Shown here: positions 30,695 to 42,300 of the stretch, piece after piece | Layout of the letters: every line of letters begins with the position of its first letter | Numbering within the stretch: position 1 is the first letter of the stretch | The notes under the pieces: model-generated | The model's input: the letters and a program-made list of their open reading frames with translations, nothing else | Told to the model about the DNA's origin: nothing | The model's database searches: none | Source: Urechis unicinctus | Lineage: Eukaryota; Annelida; Polychaeta; Xenopneusta; Urechidae | Reading direction: 5' to 3' | DNA length: 64,000 nt | NCBI GenBank assembly: GCA_034190875.2 | Contig: CM067349.1 | Coordinates: forward strand, 349,504 to 413,503 | Translations under genes and position numbers: made by a program

Positions 30695-33600
30695 CCAGGA
30701 GCCCATGGAGTTTTGTTTAGCATCGCAAGTACAAAAGGTTTGAGGCATGCAACATGTTGATTAGGGTCAATGTACAATCAAATGGCCATTCTTAAGTTTC
30801 CACGCCTGTACCAACTCTAGGGGGAGCCACTCAAAATATCCCAAATTTAGATTTAATTAGCATAACTGAGTACATGTATGAAACCAATGATAAAATGTTC
30901 ATTTTTAGGGTCTAAATAAAGATCCATCTTTCTTAACCCTCAACTCCTGTACTTAATCCATTTAAGAAAGCCACCAATTAGCGCTAATTAGCAATTTAAT
31001 TAGCATAATTGAGTACATCAACGAAACCTTCGCTAATGGATTTGGTAGGTTCACCCAACTAAGAAAAGTGGATTCTTAAGTGCCAAAACCTGTACCGTGA
31101 CCCCTTAAGAAGGGGTAAAAGGTCAGGGTCAGTTCAACCAGGGCTATAATTAGCATAACTGAGTACTTGTATGAAACCAATGATAAAATGTTCATTTTTA
31201 GGGTCTAAATAAAGATCCATCTTTCTTAACCCTCAACTCCTGTACTTAATCCATTTAAGAAAGCCATTAATTAGCGCTAATTAGCAATTTAATTAGCATA
31301 ATTGAGTACATCAACGAAACCTTCGCTAATGGATTTGGTAGGTTCACCCAACTAAGAAAAGTGGATTCTTAAGTGCCAAAACCTGTACCGTGACCCCTTA
31401 AGAAGTCTTTAGATCCCCATTTGTACATTGTAAACCTATGGATATGAAGCATACTTGTAGGCCTACATGTGGCTTCATTATAAATCAGAACTTTGCAGGG
31501 GCTAGTACAAGCAGTTTTTATTCCTTGGTATTACTCATCGCATTCTCAATATAGGAAAAACCTGTGATTAGTTAACTGGGTGGTAACTGAAACCAAAGCC
31601 TACAGATTATCTCATGACCTACTTAAATGCATCCTGACCCCCAGACCTCTCACGGTTCATGCCTACGTTACTCCCGTTCAAGCCCTGGCTATTCCCGAGC
31701 CATTCAGTGAACTTTTATTGTTGATCCATAAATTGCTCTTGTCCACTGGCCCGATGTCATCCTTCATAATTTCTACCTTCAAAGATGCAATGAAATATCC
31801 ACCAGAACCAATGATATTGACATCTACATCTACTCATTGACACCCTTGATAGGCCTCTTCTTTGCCACAAACCATGTAAACTACTCCCGTTGGCTGACGA
31901 AGTTCCAACTTGACTTAATGAATATCGATGATTCACACCTGGACTTAGAAAGATCCTTGATGAAGGAACATTTACCATCCGCAGAACTGAACATGCTTTC
32001 AGCCGTGTGCCTGTGGATCTTACATTGGAACAGACGGTCAACGCTGATGCAGCATCTCGGCTGACTGGTATAACATCTGCCACAAACAGTTACTCTGCTC
32101 GTCTGCGCTGGATGATCACAAAATCTACTCGTGCCTCATTTACAAGTCTAGTGCAGGAGATGGCGGGATTGATTGAAAAGGACGATGTTGCAGCTGAGCT
32201 TCGACCTTCAAGAATTGAACGCGACATTTCAGACTTGAAGAAGTCATGAAACACATACAAGATTCCTGCAACCCCTTTGAGATGGATAAAGAATCTGAAT
32301 CAAAAGACAAACTCTTCAACATCAACACAGGGAAGGCCACCAGCCATGAGATCAGTAAAAGTCTGTTGAAAATACCAGAGACCGGTCAGGCACGACATCA
32401 AGATTTCCTGGACACCTGCATAGCTGACGCAAAGAGATTTGAAGAGAAGATAACCAAGGAAAAACTTAAGACCTTTACCGATGATAGTGCAAGAAACCAT
32501 AAAGCAGAGGACGAACGAATAACAGAACTCAAGGGTACAAGAGATCTAATGGGCCGCCTCGTAATACTTGCAACGAAACGGAATCTGGACTTGCCTTTCA
32601 TTTTTGAATTCCCACGCACTCCAGTCCCTTTGTCCATGTGTAGCACAGATGGGACAAAGGCGAAAACAGACAAGAGTGCCCTCTTCAACCTGCTTGAGTC
32701 GAAGGTTCATGGAGATGCCAGTCCTGGATTGACCAGAGCCTGCATTATTGATGGCCAATTCCTCCTTCATACACTTCCTCCGAATCTACCAGCTACCTAT
32801 GGAGGCCTCGCAAGAAGTATTTTAATCCAGACAGTTGCGTTGTGCAAAAAAGAAGTCCATCTTATCTTTGATGATTACCCTCAGCCATCCCTAAAAGACA
32901 CAGAAAGAGGAAGGAGGGGCATAGATGAACGGGAGTTCGCCATTACTGGTCCTGAACAAAAACGACCTAAGGACATGGAAAAAGCGCTGAAATCGAGATC
33001 ATTCAAGACACAGCTTCCCAAGTTCCTGGCGAATGAGTGGCAAAACAAGGCATATCGACCAATACTAGGTGACTGTCAGCTACATCTTGACATCCCAGGG
33101 GAGACCCATCATTATTATGTTGCCAACGGCATTCTCAGACACGATTCTGATGACGATTGCAGGAACAACCATGAAGAGGCTGACACCAAGATAGTGCTTC
33201 GTGCCAAGGTAGTGGATGATGACAGAAAACAAGGAGCCATAGTCGTTCGGGCATCAGACACAGATATAGCAGTCATCTTGTTGTATCACTGCAACAAGTT
33301 CAAGTCGCCAATATGGATGGATGTTGGAACGTCATCCAAGAACAACCGGAGATACATTAGCATCACCAACATTCATGAAGTACTCGGACCTCAGATATGC
33401 GCTGCACTACCAGGATTCCATGCATTTACTGGGTGTGACTACACCAGCGCATTTGTTCACAAAGGAAAGGTCAGACCATTGGCCAAGTTGGAAAAGAACA
33501 AGGAAGCCCAAAAAGCTTTCCACAGCCTAGCAACAGACAAACAACAGAGTCTAAGAACCCAGATGACCTTTCAAACGTTCACCACAACTATGTACGGAGC

Positions 33601-35739
33601 CAAGGAAAACACCAAGTTGACATTAAATGAACATAGGTACAAGATGTTTGAAAAAGGCTATGGACCAAAGTCCTTGTCAAGGAATCCATTGGAAAAGTTG
33701 AAAGGAATAAATGCTAGTGCCATTCCCCCTTGTGAGGCAGAGCTGAATGTGCATTTGAAACGAGCTGCATTTGTTGCACAAATGTGGGCAAAGGCAGATT
33801 CTGCTGAAATCCAACAACACCCAGATGCATCAAATGGTTGGGATCTCGAAAATGGATGTTACATGCCAATATGGCATGAAGGACCCCAGATGCCAGGTAC
33901 CCTTATTCCGGAACAAGGCGAGGTCGTCAATGATGATGATGAAAACGCTGAAGATGTAGACATGACAATCTCTTCTGATGATGAGTCAGACTGGACAGAA
34001 GAAGAGGATTAGGTGCAAGTGGGGAAAAACCTTATGCTGCCTGTGACCTTTAACACCTTGTTCCACTTTGACCCCTGCAATGGCAGCTAAATTGCTCGTT
34101 ATTTACATTCATGATACACAAAAAATAATCTGTAGTTCTTAATGATGAAGCTAGCCGTGTATTTCAGAAGCATGGCTTTGCATCATTTGCTTTGATCGCA
34201 TTCAACCAAAAGGAAACTCAGTGATAAAAATGATGTTTCAGGGAAATGCTTGCCTTCCTAGTGATATTTGGGGAAAATGGAATAATTTTTTTCGTTACTT
34301 TGTATGCCACAATCATTGTCTTTTGGCATAGACCTTACTTTAAATATACACTATTTACCCAACTTAAAATGAGTACAATTATGTAGATGAAGCACTTGAG
34401 ATGTTTCTCTGTACTGGTGATGAGCACTGCATGCCCAGTTCTCCTGTTTGTTGAAGACATAGGCCTACAATATGTATATAGCCAAATTTTTCAAAGACAA
34501 TAAATTCGATGTAGCATGTATGTAACTGGATAATGTTTGGGTTAATATTCAAAATATGGTACATTGCTAATCAACACTGTGGAATCAGCTCGGCCTGCAA
34601 TGAAGAAAATAAGGCGAATTTCTGCATTTTCTGGTTGAAATTTCGAATCATTGAGAATTTAATTTCAAACTGAAAAGCAGAAATTGGCATATTACTCCAT
34701 AGTCTGTCAATGCAATCAAAACATGCATGTAAGTTTCTTTGCAAAATGTTTTAAGGGGACAAGAATTCAGTCATTAGCATGGGAGATGCAAGTCTCTCTA
34801 TTCCAGGAAGTCACTTCATGTGTGTGTATACCCCAATCACCCTTCATTGTGGTCAAAATCGATCAGCAAGTCCAACAACTTACAGTATGTTGCATGAGTC
34901 ACTAGTGATGTAGTTTCTCATTGTTTGTCTTTTCTAAAAAAAAAATCATAGATACTAGAATTTTAATTAAAATCTATGTACCTGAACACAAAAATGTCGA
35001 GTTCTTTCGATCTTCCCCTTTGACCCCTTCTTAAGGGTTCACGGTACAGGTTTTGGCACTTAAGAATCCACTTTTCTTAGTTGGGTGAACCTACCAAATC
35101 CATTAGCGAAGGTTTCGTTGATGTACTCAATTATGCTAATTAAATTGCTAATTGGCGCTAATTAGTGGCTTTCTTAAATGGATTAAGTAGAGGAGTTGCA
35201 GGTTAAGAAAGATGGATCTTCATTTACAACCTAAAAATGAACATTTCAGCATTGGTTTCATACATGTACTCAGTTATGCTAATTATAGCCCTGGTTGAAC
35301 TGACCCTGACCTTTTTTATCCCTTCTTAAGGGGTCACGGTACAGGTTTTTGCACTTAAGAATCCACTTTTCTTAGTTGGGTGAACCTACCAAATCCATTA
35401 GCGAAGGTTTCGTTGATGTACTCAATTATGCTAATTAAATTGCTAATTAGCGCTAATTAATGGCTTTCTTAAATGGATTAAGTACAGGAGTTGAGGGTTA
35501 AGAAAGATGGATCTTTATTTAGACCCTAAAAATGAACATTTTATCATTGGTTTCATACATGTACTCAGTTATGCTAATTAAATCTAAATTTGGGATATTT
35601 TGAGTGGCTCCCCCTAGAGTTGGTACAGGCGTGGAAACTTAAGAATGGCCATTTGATTGTACATTGACCCTAATCAACATGTTGCATGCCTCAAACCTTT
35701 TGTACTTGCAATGCTAAACAAAACTCCATGGGCTCCTGG
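30695..35739 (+). mobile_element. Nested 5-kb transposon with 0.7-kb inverted repeats coding a FEN1/XPG-like protein
   Basis: The left repeat 30695-31405 and right repeat 35025-35739 are near-perfect reverse complements, starting CCAGGAGCCCATGG. Each repeat itself contains a roughly 280-bp segment twice (blocks with AATTAGCATAA.TGAGTAC and AAGTGGATTCTTAAGTGCC). One degenerate gene lies between them. No clear target duplication (TAAA left, ACTA right). XPG-type nucleases are known from Academ transposons, so an Academ-like element is my best guess. Confidence 0.75.
31837..34012 (+). pseudogene. FEN1/XPG (PIN-like) nuclease-type transposon protein, frameshifted N-terminus
   Basis: The main frame 32246-34012 has 588 codons. 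Its second half shows the layout of FEN1-type nucleases: an acidic cluster EEADTKIVL (about residue 311), then VVRASDTDIAVILL (about 334), then FTGCDYTSAF (about 395), followed by a helical C-terminus and an acidic tail. Upstream frames 31837-32064 (FFATNHVNYSRW) and 32007-32249 (VPVDLTLEQTVNADAA) are parts of the same protein family but in other frames, so at least two frameshifts break it. Poorly preserved coding may begin near 31580. The 588-codon part could still be expressed from the ATG at 32246. Confidence 0.65.
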
Positions 35740-36097
35740 ACTAATAAGTGTCATGACTAATTGACAAAATAATGTGTGCATAATTCTTTTCTTCTGTGTT
35801 TGAGAGACGAAAAATTTACTAATATATGAATGCTCATTCCATAAAACATATAGACAATAAGTTATCAGATTGTTGAAGCAAAAATGTTCAGAACAAATAA
35901 TACCACATGTTTTGTAAGACTAAGCAATTTATAATCCACACAAAAATACCAATCAGAACAATGTGATATTTCCGGATTAAAATTAAAAATTAAAACATTT
36001 AGGCTTAGTATATTACCAAAACCTATTTCGTATTAAGCCTGTATACTGTCAATACTTGTTAAGGACGAGGTCTCTGATCTTCCTTACACAACCGGAG

Positions 36098-37112
36098 TTA
36101 CCCTCCTGTTGCACTCCTCCAAAAATACATGAATCCACTGAACCAATTGCTGATAGGCTCCGTGTCTAAGCATCTTTTTTTTTTGTCCTCGACAACCGCA
36201 TCCCATAGCAAGTCCACCCGGTACCTGTTAATAACCTCAATGACCATCGGGTCAAGCACAACTCCTTCCATCTGAGGTAGTGCATATGTGCAAAAGTCTG
36301 GGCTGTTAGTGCACCACTGCCGCTCCACAGGGGAAGGCATTTCCCTACATTGAAGGCAGATGCAACAGTCTGGGGAAGTGGTAGATGATTGAGGGTGGAA
36401 TCCTTCTTTCGGCGGTGTGGGTTGTCGGGTGATTGTAAGCGCAAACTGTGGCTGTCTTTCTAACCAGCAACTGACCCACCCCATCCAAATCCAGCCACCG
36501 CACAAAATTCTGAAAATATGAGTAATCAAAAGTCTTCGTTTTGATGGATTGAATATCTCCAATACAAATCTCTCTCTGTGACCAAAATTGCAAGAAGGTT
36601 TTTGGAGCAGCTGAAGAGTGCTAAATGCTGAGTTGTGCAATACCTTCATTTTCTCCTTCTGTGACAGCTCTAAAGATTTAGCAGTCACTCTACTCTGCTG
36701 TAGGGTCATGTTAGTTATTGGTGTGTTGCAAAGGTAGCCTCTGCAAACAAGATTGACTCGCTTTCGGCCTGTCGAGGTCTACAAACAAATGAGAATCAAT
36801 GGAAATTTATGGTTCGATAGTTCAACATTGGACCTATTTACTGACAAAGTGATTCAATTAGGTGAGGCAAGCCCAAAAGCACCTTGTTTGAAGAAGGTGG
36901 GGCTCCTCTGCCACCTCTTCAGGCTTGTCTGCAACCTCCACCAACTTGGACACCTGTGTCATGGTGAACAATTTCAAACCATTAAACACATCCTTCCCAG
37001 TCATAATGGGTGTATTGAGTTCAATAAAATACCCTTGATAAGAATCGAATAAAAAAGGAACCAACCTCAATTCCACACATGTTGTCAGAATCTGTACCAT
37101 GACCCCTTCCAC
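36098..37112 (-). pseudogene. Decayed transposon gene with Cys-rich (P2X7-tail-like) segment
   Basis: Frames on the minus strand around 36100-36400 include CICLQCREMPSPVERQWC, then VVLDPMVIEVINRY and a FMYFWRS end. This resembles the zinc-binding Cys-rich domain shared by the P2X7 cytoplasmic tail and many transposon-encoded proteins of invertebrates. A second frame at 36858-37112 may be an upstream exon. The reading frames are short and interrupted, and splice sites are unsure. Confidence 0.4.
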
Positions 37113-37314
37113 TGCCTCTTCTTGTATGTGATCCCCTCCTTGGCGTTTTGATTTCCTTTAAATTTGAAAGTGGATTGGTTCAATTTAATCAATGAATGAA
37201 CATGACAAGAATAATTCAATCAATAATGTTACAGTGTTTTTGAGCCAAAAGCCTGCAAAAGTCAGCCAAACCCATACGATGATACATACCACCCCAAAAC
37301 TCCTAGCGTGGACG

Positions 37315-37418
37315 TTTCAGTACACAGGGATTTGCATTGGCTGGTCGCTATCTTCTCTGTAGGGTTTATGTATGCATAGAAGATAGCGACCCGCCAGCCA
37401 ATTCAAATCCCTGTTTCA
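37315..37418. repeat. Hairpin (MITE-like) inverted repeat
   Basis: CAGGGATTTGCATTGGCTGG...GCTATCTTCT is mirrored by AGAAGATAGC...CCAGCCAATTCAAATCCCTG with about 30 bp between the arms. Likely a small foldback element. Confidence 0.7.
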
Positions 37419-38121
37419 GTTCACTATAACCAGATAAAGTAGACGTCATGAGGGAGACCCCAGTCCCTTGATTTATAATACAATTTATGAGTTCATTCAG
37501 GAATACTCCAATAGTTTGCTATGAAAAAGCACCGATATATTGCATAAGAAATAATCAAACTTCGAACAAGTGTCATGGCTTTACACTCCAAAACGTGAAA
37601 GACTAGTCAAGAATATCGTTTTTATTACGCTTGAACATGCGCAGCCTCAGTATAAATATACTAAGTCTAAGGGCTACCTCAGGGTTCGTTCGCAGGCTAT
37701 CTGTTGTTAAATTTACGGTAATCTATTGTACCGATAGTGTTCACTTTATTGAGGCGGGTTCTTTTTTATATATAACATTCGAAAACTCCAATCAAAGAAG
37801 AAAAAAGAAGAGAAATGTAGGAATCAAAACACTCACCATTTCGGTTGCAAGCGTTTCCACCTTCTATCGAATCTGCGCTGCGCGTGACGTCACGACTATG
37901 TGTTGTCAACAAATGACCCTTCAATACGCATGCGTCATTTTCCCATCGACATGTGCTCATGTTTGTAAACATGGGTGTGGCCGACAGATTTCGATACGGT
38001 GTAATCGACGATATAGCGTTGAACTAGTCCGCAAAATGGTTTATATGGGTTCCAAAAGAGTTGTTCTATTAAATGGGGCAAAAAAACCGCATGTCATTTT
38101 TTTGAAAAAATGCATCTTTAA

Positions 38122-39390
38122 GACTCAACAATTACTGATTGGGATCACTTCTCAACCGTAACTTTGGCCAATACATTTATGCACAATACTTTAAATGGAG
38201 TAAATGCTAAATTATTTACGACCAGTTTAGCATAACTCCTCCACAAACATAAACTTGTGGTGTTGATAAGGACAAGTTTATGGGACGTCATTATTTGAGG
38301 TCATATGTAACACATGCCTTTGAAGGTAATGCATACAGTTGACTACTGCAACAAGTTTGGTGGTTTCATGGATATATATAGAACCAACAGTTTAGTAGCA
38401 AGTGGGCAATGACACAGAAGTAACACAGCTTCCAATCAATGAACCATTCTCACCCATTACCATCAGTAAACGCCACATTCCTAAACTACGGTAAAAGTGA
38501 CATCAAACATCGATGAGACATTTCCCTTGGCCATTGATAACTTATCAGAATTGTTGAATGTGATTCAAGTTGGGAGCTTATTGAAATGTTAATTTATCGT
38601 GCTAGCCCAGGCAAAAAAAAACTTCCTGTCTTACACTCTCTGTGCTGTTTAGTGCTTTTGATCTCTCATGACCAGCCTGTAGATGGTGATATCAGATCAT
38701 CAATCATCAGGGACAAGGTAGCATCAGAATTTGCTCGGTAATCAACATATTGACTTCCTCATCGGCAAACTGACAATAGATCAGGCTTTGGGTAAATAGC
38801 CACATTCATGCAGTGTTTATCCAGTCTATGTACGCTCGTGCACAAGGTTGTTATATTACCACAGGGAAAGGGTCCAGAGGGTGAAGATGCCTACATGGAA
38901 ATAGTCACAGACGAAATGAAGGTGAAAATGATTAAGCTGATAATGGGTGAATAAGAGTTGCATGCCAAGGATGATCTTTTTTTTTCCGAGGTGGGAACTG
39001 ATCTGTTTCGACAAAAGTTAATTGTGTGACTCAGGTCTTGGTGCTAGAGCCTAGACTATGGTACCAGATAACCTGGCCGAGAACCGATGCAAGGGGACAA
39101 AGATGTACAGACCGAGTACATCCCTGTGGAACGCAAGTTATTCGATAGTTGTAGTTGAGCTCGAATACAGAAATGGTTGTTAAGTGACACTTAACATTTA
39201 AAATAAGGCAATCTAAGCGTCCTCCTTCTAAGAGATTCTGTCTGCATCATATCTATTCGCCTGTACTTGTAGCGGCGAATTTTACTTAGGTCGAAATCGC
39301 TGTTTACGGTATTTTGCTTTCGTTCTCAGAGTGCTTCCGTTCTACTTTCGTATCAGCGACTCAGTGTATCAGTTCGCGCGCGATTTAACA
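38122..39390. other. Intergenic region upstream of RNASEH2A
   Basis: No supported gene. The last 150 bp before 39391 are richer in CG and probably include the RNASEH2A 5' UTR and promoter; no TATA box is evident. Confidence 0.4.
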
Positions 39391-42300
39391 ATGAGCGAAA
39401 ATAAAGAATTTGATTTGAAAGGGTTTGAACATGAAAACCGGAGCAGTTCCATCATTGATAGTGCTGTGCCGGCGCGCTGTAAAACTGAGCCATGCTGTTT
39501 GGGTATCGACGAAGCCGGAAGAGGCCCTGTATTAGGTAGCCCCGCGTAGTTATCAGGTTATTTCTTAATGTCTGAACTCTGATGATATGAGCAGCATTCA
39601 CTTTTTGGTAATTACCGTATATGTTGGTCACTGGACTAGATACGAGCCATAGCCTTGTCATAGGACCTTAAGTGCTAAACTCGCCATGTGTGCTTAATTA
39701 ACCTTGTGACAAGGTTAATTAAGCACACAAGGCATGTCGCCCACGAGAGCTAACGTATTGAATTTCAATAATATTGCTTTACTTTTCGCATTTTACCCCG
39801 TTTGAGCCATAAAAGTTGTGTGTTTGTGGAGCAATACGTTAAAATTCTCTGCGAGCATTTTTGACTTTTCGAGATTCAGCCCGTTTCGAATTCTCTAAAT
39901 CGGTTCGCATTCGTTACTCGTATCGTTTTTTTATTGTTTAGTAGATGACAAGATGACATTCTGATGTTTATGATCATATAAAATCTAAAAAAAATGGCCA
40001 AAGGGAAAATAATATTATTTGCGTACGAAATGTTACGGTGTAAACAAATGTATTTTTTTCCCAATTTCATCAGATGGCCGCGACATATGTACACACTTTC
40101 AATAAATTTAAGTATGATGTTACAAATGGGTTAAGTTTATTTTCTTATTAAATGGACCGGAATGGTCGTATTTTGCACTTCTAAACGCTGTCCAATCATC
40201 TCATGCTCGCCGCGTGAGCCCGTATCAGGGTCAACTTTGCCTTCACTCAACACGGCTTCGCACTCTCGCAACCACCGCTGAACGTGCTCCGTTAAACAAA
40301 GTCGATTTTCCTTCATTTATCAATCCGAGCCCTAATATCCATCTATATACAGGGGTAATTCAAGTTTAGTGGAATACTTTGGTCAAGTTTATTTTCTTAT
40401 TAAATGGACCGGAATTGTCGTATTTTAGACTTTAAAATGTTCGATTTTGTCATGCCCGAGCCGGGAGAGCGTATAGCATGCCTTCACACGGCCGACTCAA
40501 GATCGCTTACGCGACTGATCGCTTGGGGTCATACAAAGTCGATTTTCGTTCATTTATCAATCTGAGCCCTAATATCCATCTATATACAGGGGTAATTCAA
40601 GTATAGTGGAATACTTTGGTCAAGTTTATTTTCTTATTAAATGGACCGGAATTGTCGTATTTTAGACTTTAAAATGTTCGATTTTGTCATTCCCGCGCCG
40701 GGAGAGCGTATAGCTTGCTTTATCAGCATTATGTGATTTAAGAAAACATTCGATTCTTGAACTTAATATGGTACTTAATTTATTTATTTGGGGTTGTGGA
40801 TTCAAAAAACTATCCGTTACAGGCCAGTACCTTCAATGGCAATATGCCGCTTGCGCTAGCGCGTGGAATTCGGCAGTTAGGGTTCACAGAGTAGATGTTG
40901 AGCTGCCGACAGTTACTGCGACGTTTGCGCGAGCTGCTCGTCGCCAAGGGCACCACCCAGATTTAACACATCAAAGAGATTCTGTTAACCACGTTTTGTG
41001 TCAGATTCGTTCACGGAGTACATCCCGAGTATATCATGAGTTCACTCCAGCCTTATATAAGTTGCGTATTGCCACGTCAAAATTCATAACCATTGTGGTT
41101 AAACAATTCGCATTTGAATCTCTCTCTGACAAAATTTTTGCGTGAAGACGCGAGTGACCACTGACTTTAAACCATCACTGGTTTAATCGAACCATATATC
41201 TCTCATAGTTACTTGACGCGGTGTATATATATTTCACCAATCTTATAAAGGGTGTGACAAATAAGTTGTACTGCCCTAGTCTGGCCCTGAGGATTTTTAT
41301 TGGTCTTGGTAGACCGCTAGGACATTTTATTTGCCTGTTTTTCGTCAAGACAGCTATTGCTGGTAACTATTGGAAAATAGTTGATAAGCGTATTTTCGTT
41401 TGGGAGTTGGTATGCATATCAAGGCAATAATAGATAAGTGGAAAGAGGAGGGGAGGGAGGCAACTTTCAGTTACCTCAAATCCCACCAGCCAGGTCTTGA
41501 GCCCTCTGGCTGTAGCATTTTACGAAAGAGTCTTGGTCGAGTAATAGCTCGACACAAGAAGTTAAGCAAGACAATGGTCAGCGCAAAAGATATTGAACGG
41601 TATGAGGGTTTTCTTAACTCAGCGTTCACTTTTCCAGTTGTAAAAGCCCCACCCTTTGTACAAAAGCAGTTTTCTGAACTACATCCTCATGTCCAGTGTG
41701 GTCATGAGGGGGCAGCAGCATCTTTGGCTAAGGAGTTAGCCCATGTAGAGGAGAGAAATCACACTTTGGAGTTAGAGGGTGTAGAGAAAGAGAAAGCCTT
41801 GGCTCAATATAACTCTAACGATGCATTGATGGCCCAAAAATTGGCAAGGGCAAGCAAGGTTATAAAGCGGACCAAAAAGAGGGAATCTTATGTGAGGGCA
41901 AAGTTGGCCTGCTTGGACAAAGAGAAACCTGTGACGTCCCCATTGTGGTTCCTTTTGGAAGACAAATCTGTGCACATACTTGATATGAATCACCATTATC
42001 AGGAGCTGATAACATTCTTTAGCAATGCAGCTCAAAACACAGAGGGGTTCATGGCTGGGAACATTTTGCCTTTTGGGGAAAAGACTTTCATCCAAAAAGA
42101 TGCAGTGTTCCATGCCCTCATTGAGCCAAGCAAAGATGATTCTGTGACCCAAACTATTCTTTCTGTTGTTCTCCCTGCAATGTCAGCAACTTGTCGGCAT
42201 CTTTTCAAGGACCATTTGCAAGGTGGCCGCTACACAGCTCTCTCAGAGAGAGAAGCTGCCGAGGTACGTTCCAAAACGACCTCGGTTCCGAAAACTAGCA

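Larger units (their letters stand above)
29377..38117. mobile_element. 8.7-kb TTAA-flanked DNA transposon, composite and decayed
   Basis: The left end AGGTGCATTTTTTCAAAAAA and right end (reverse complement AGATGCATTTTTTCAAAAAA) form an inverted repeat of about 24 bp. Both are flanked by TTAA (29373-29376 and 38118-38121). The flanks join into one unit of the neighbouring minisatellite, so the borders are certain. TTAA targets are used by piggyBac and Kolobok; the ends do not start CCC, so Kolobok-like or unclassified is more likely. Inside are a small basic ORF (29653), a possible exon (30265-30504), a nested transposon (30695-35739) and minus-strand remnants (36098-37112). Confidence 0.78.

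Noticed and set aside
37631..38161. 176-codon plus-strand frame at the right end of the TTAA element
   Set aside because: Crosses the element border at 38117 and opens at a non-ATG codon; no similarity seen.
41221..41430. Upstream frame as N-terminal extension of the intronic ORF
   Set aside because: Different frame, no splice evidence, hydrophobic random-looking peptide.
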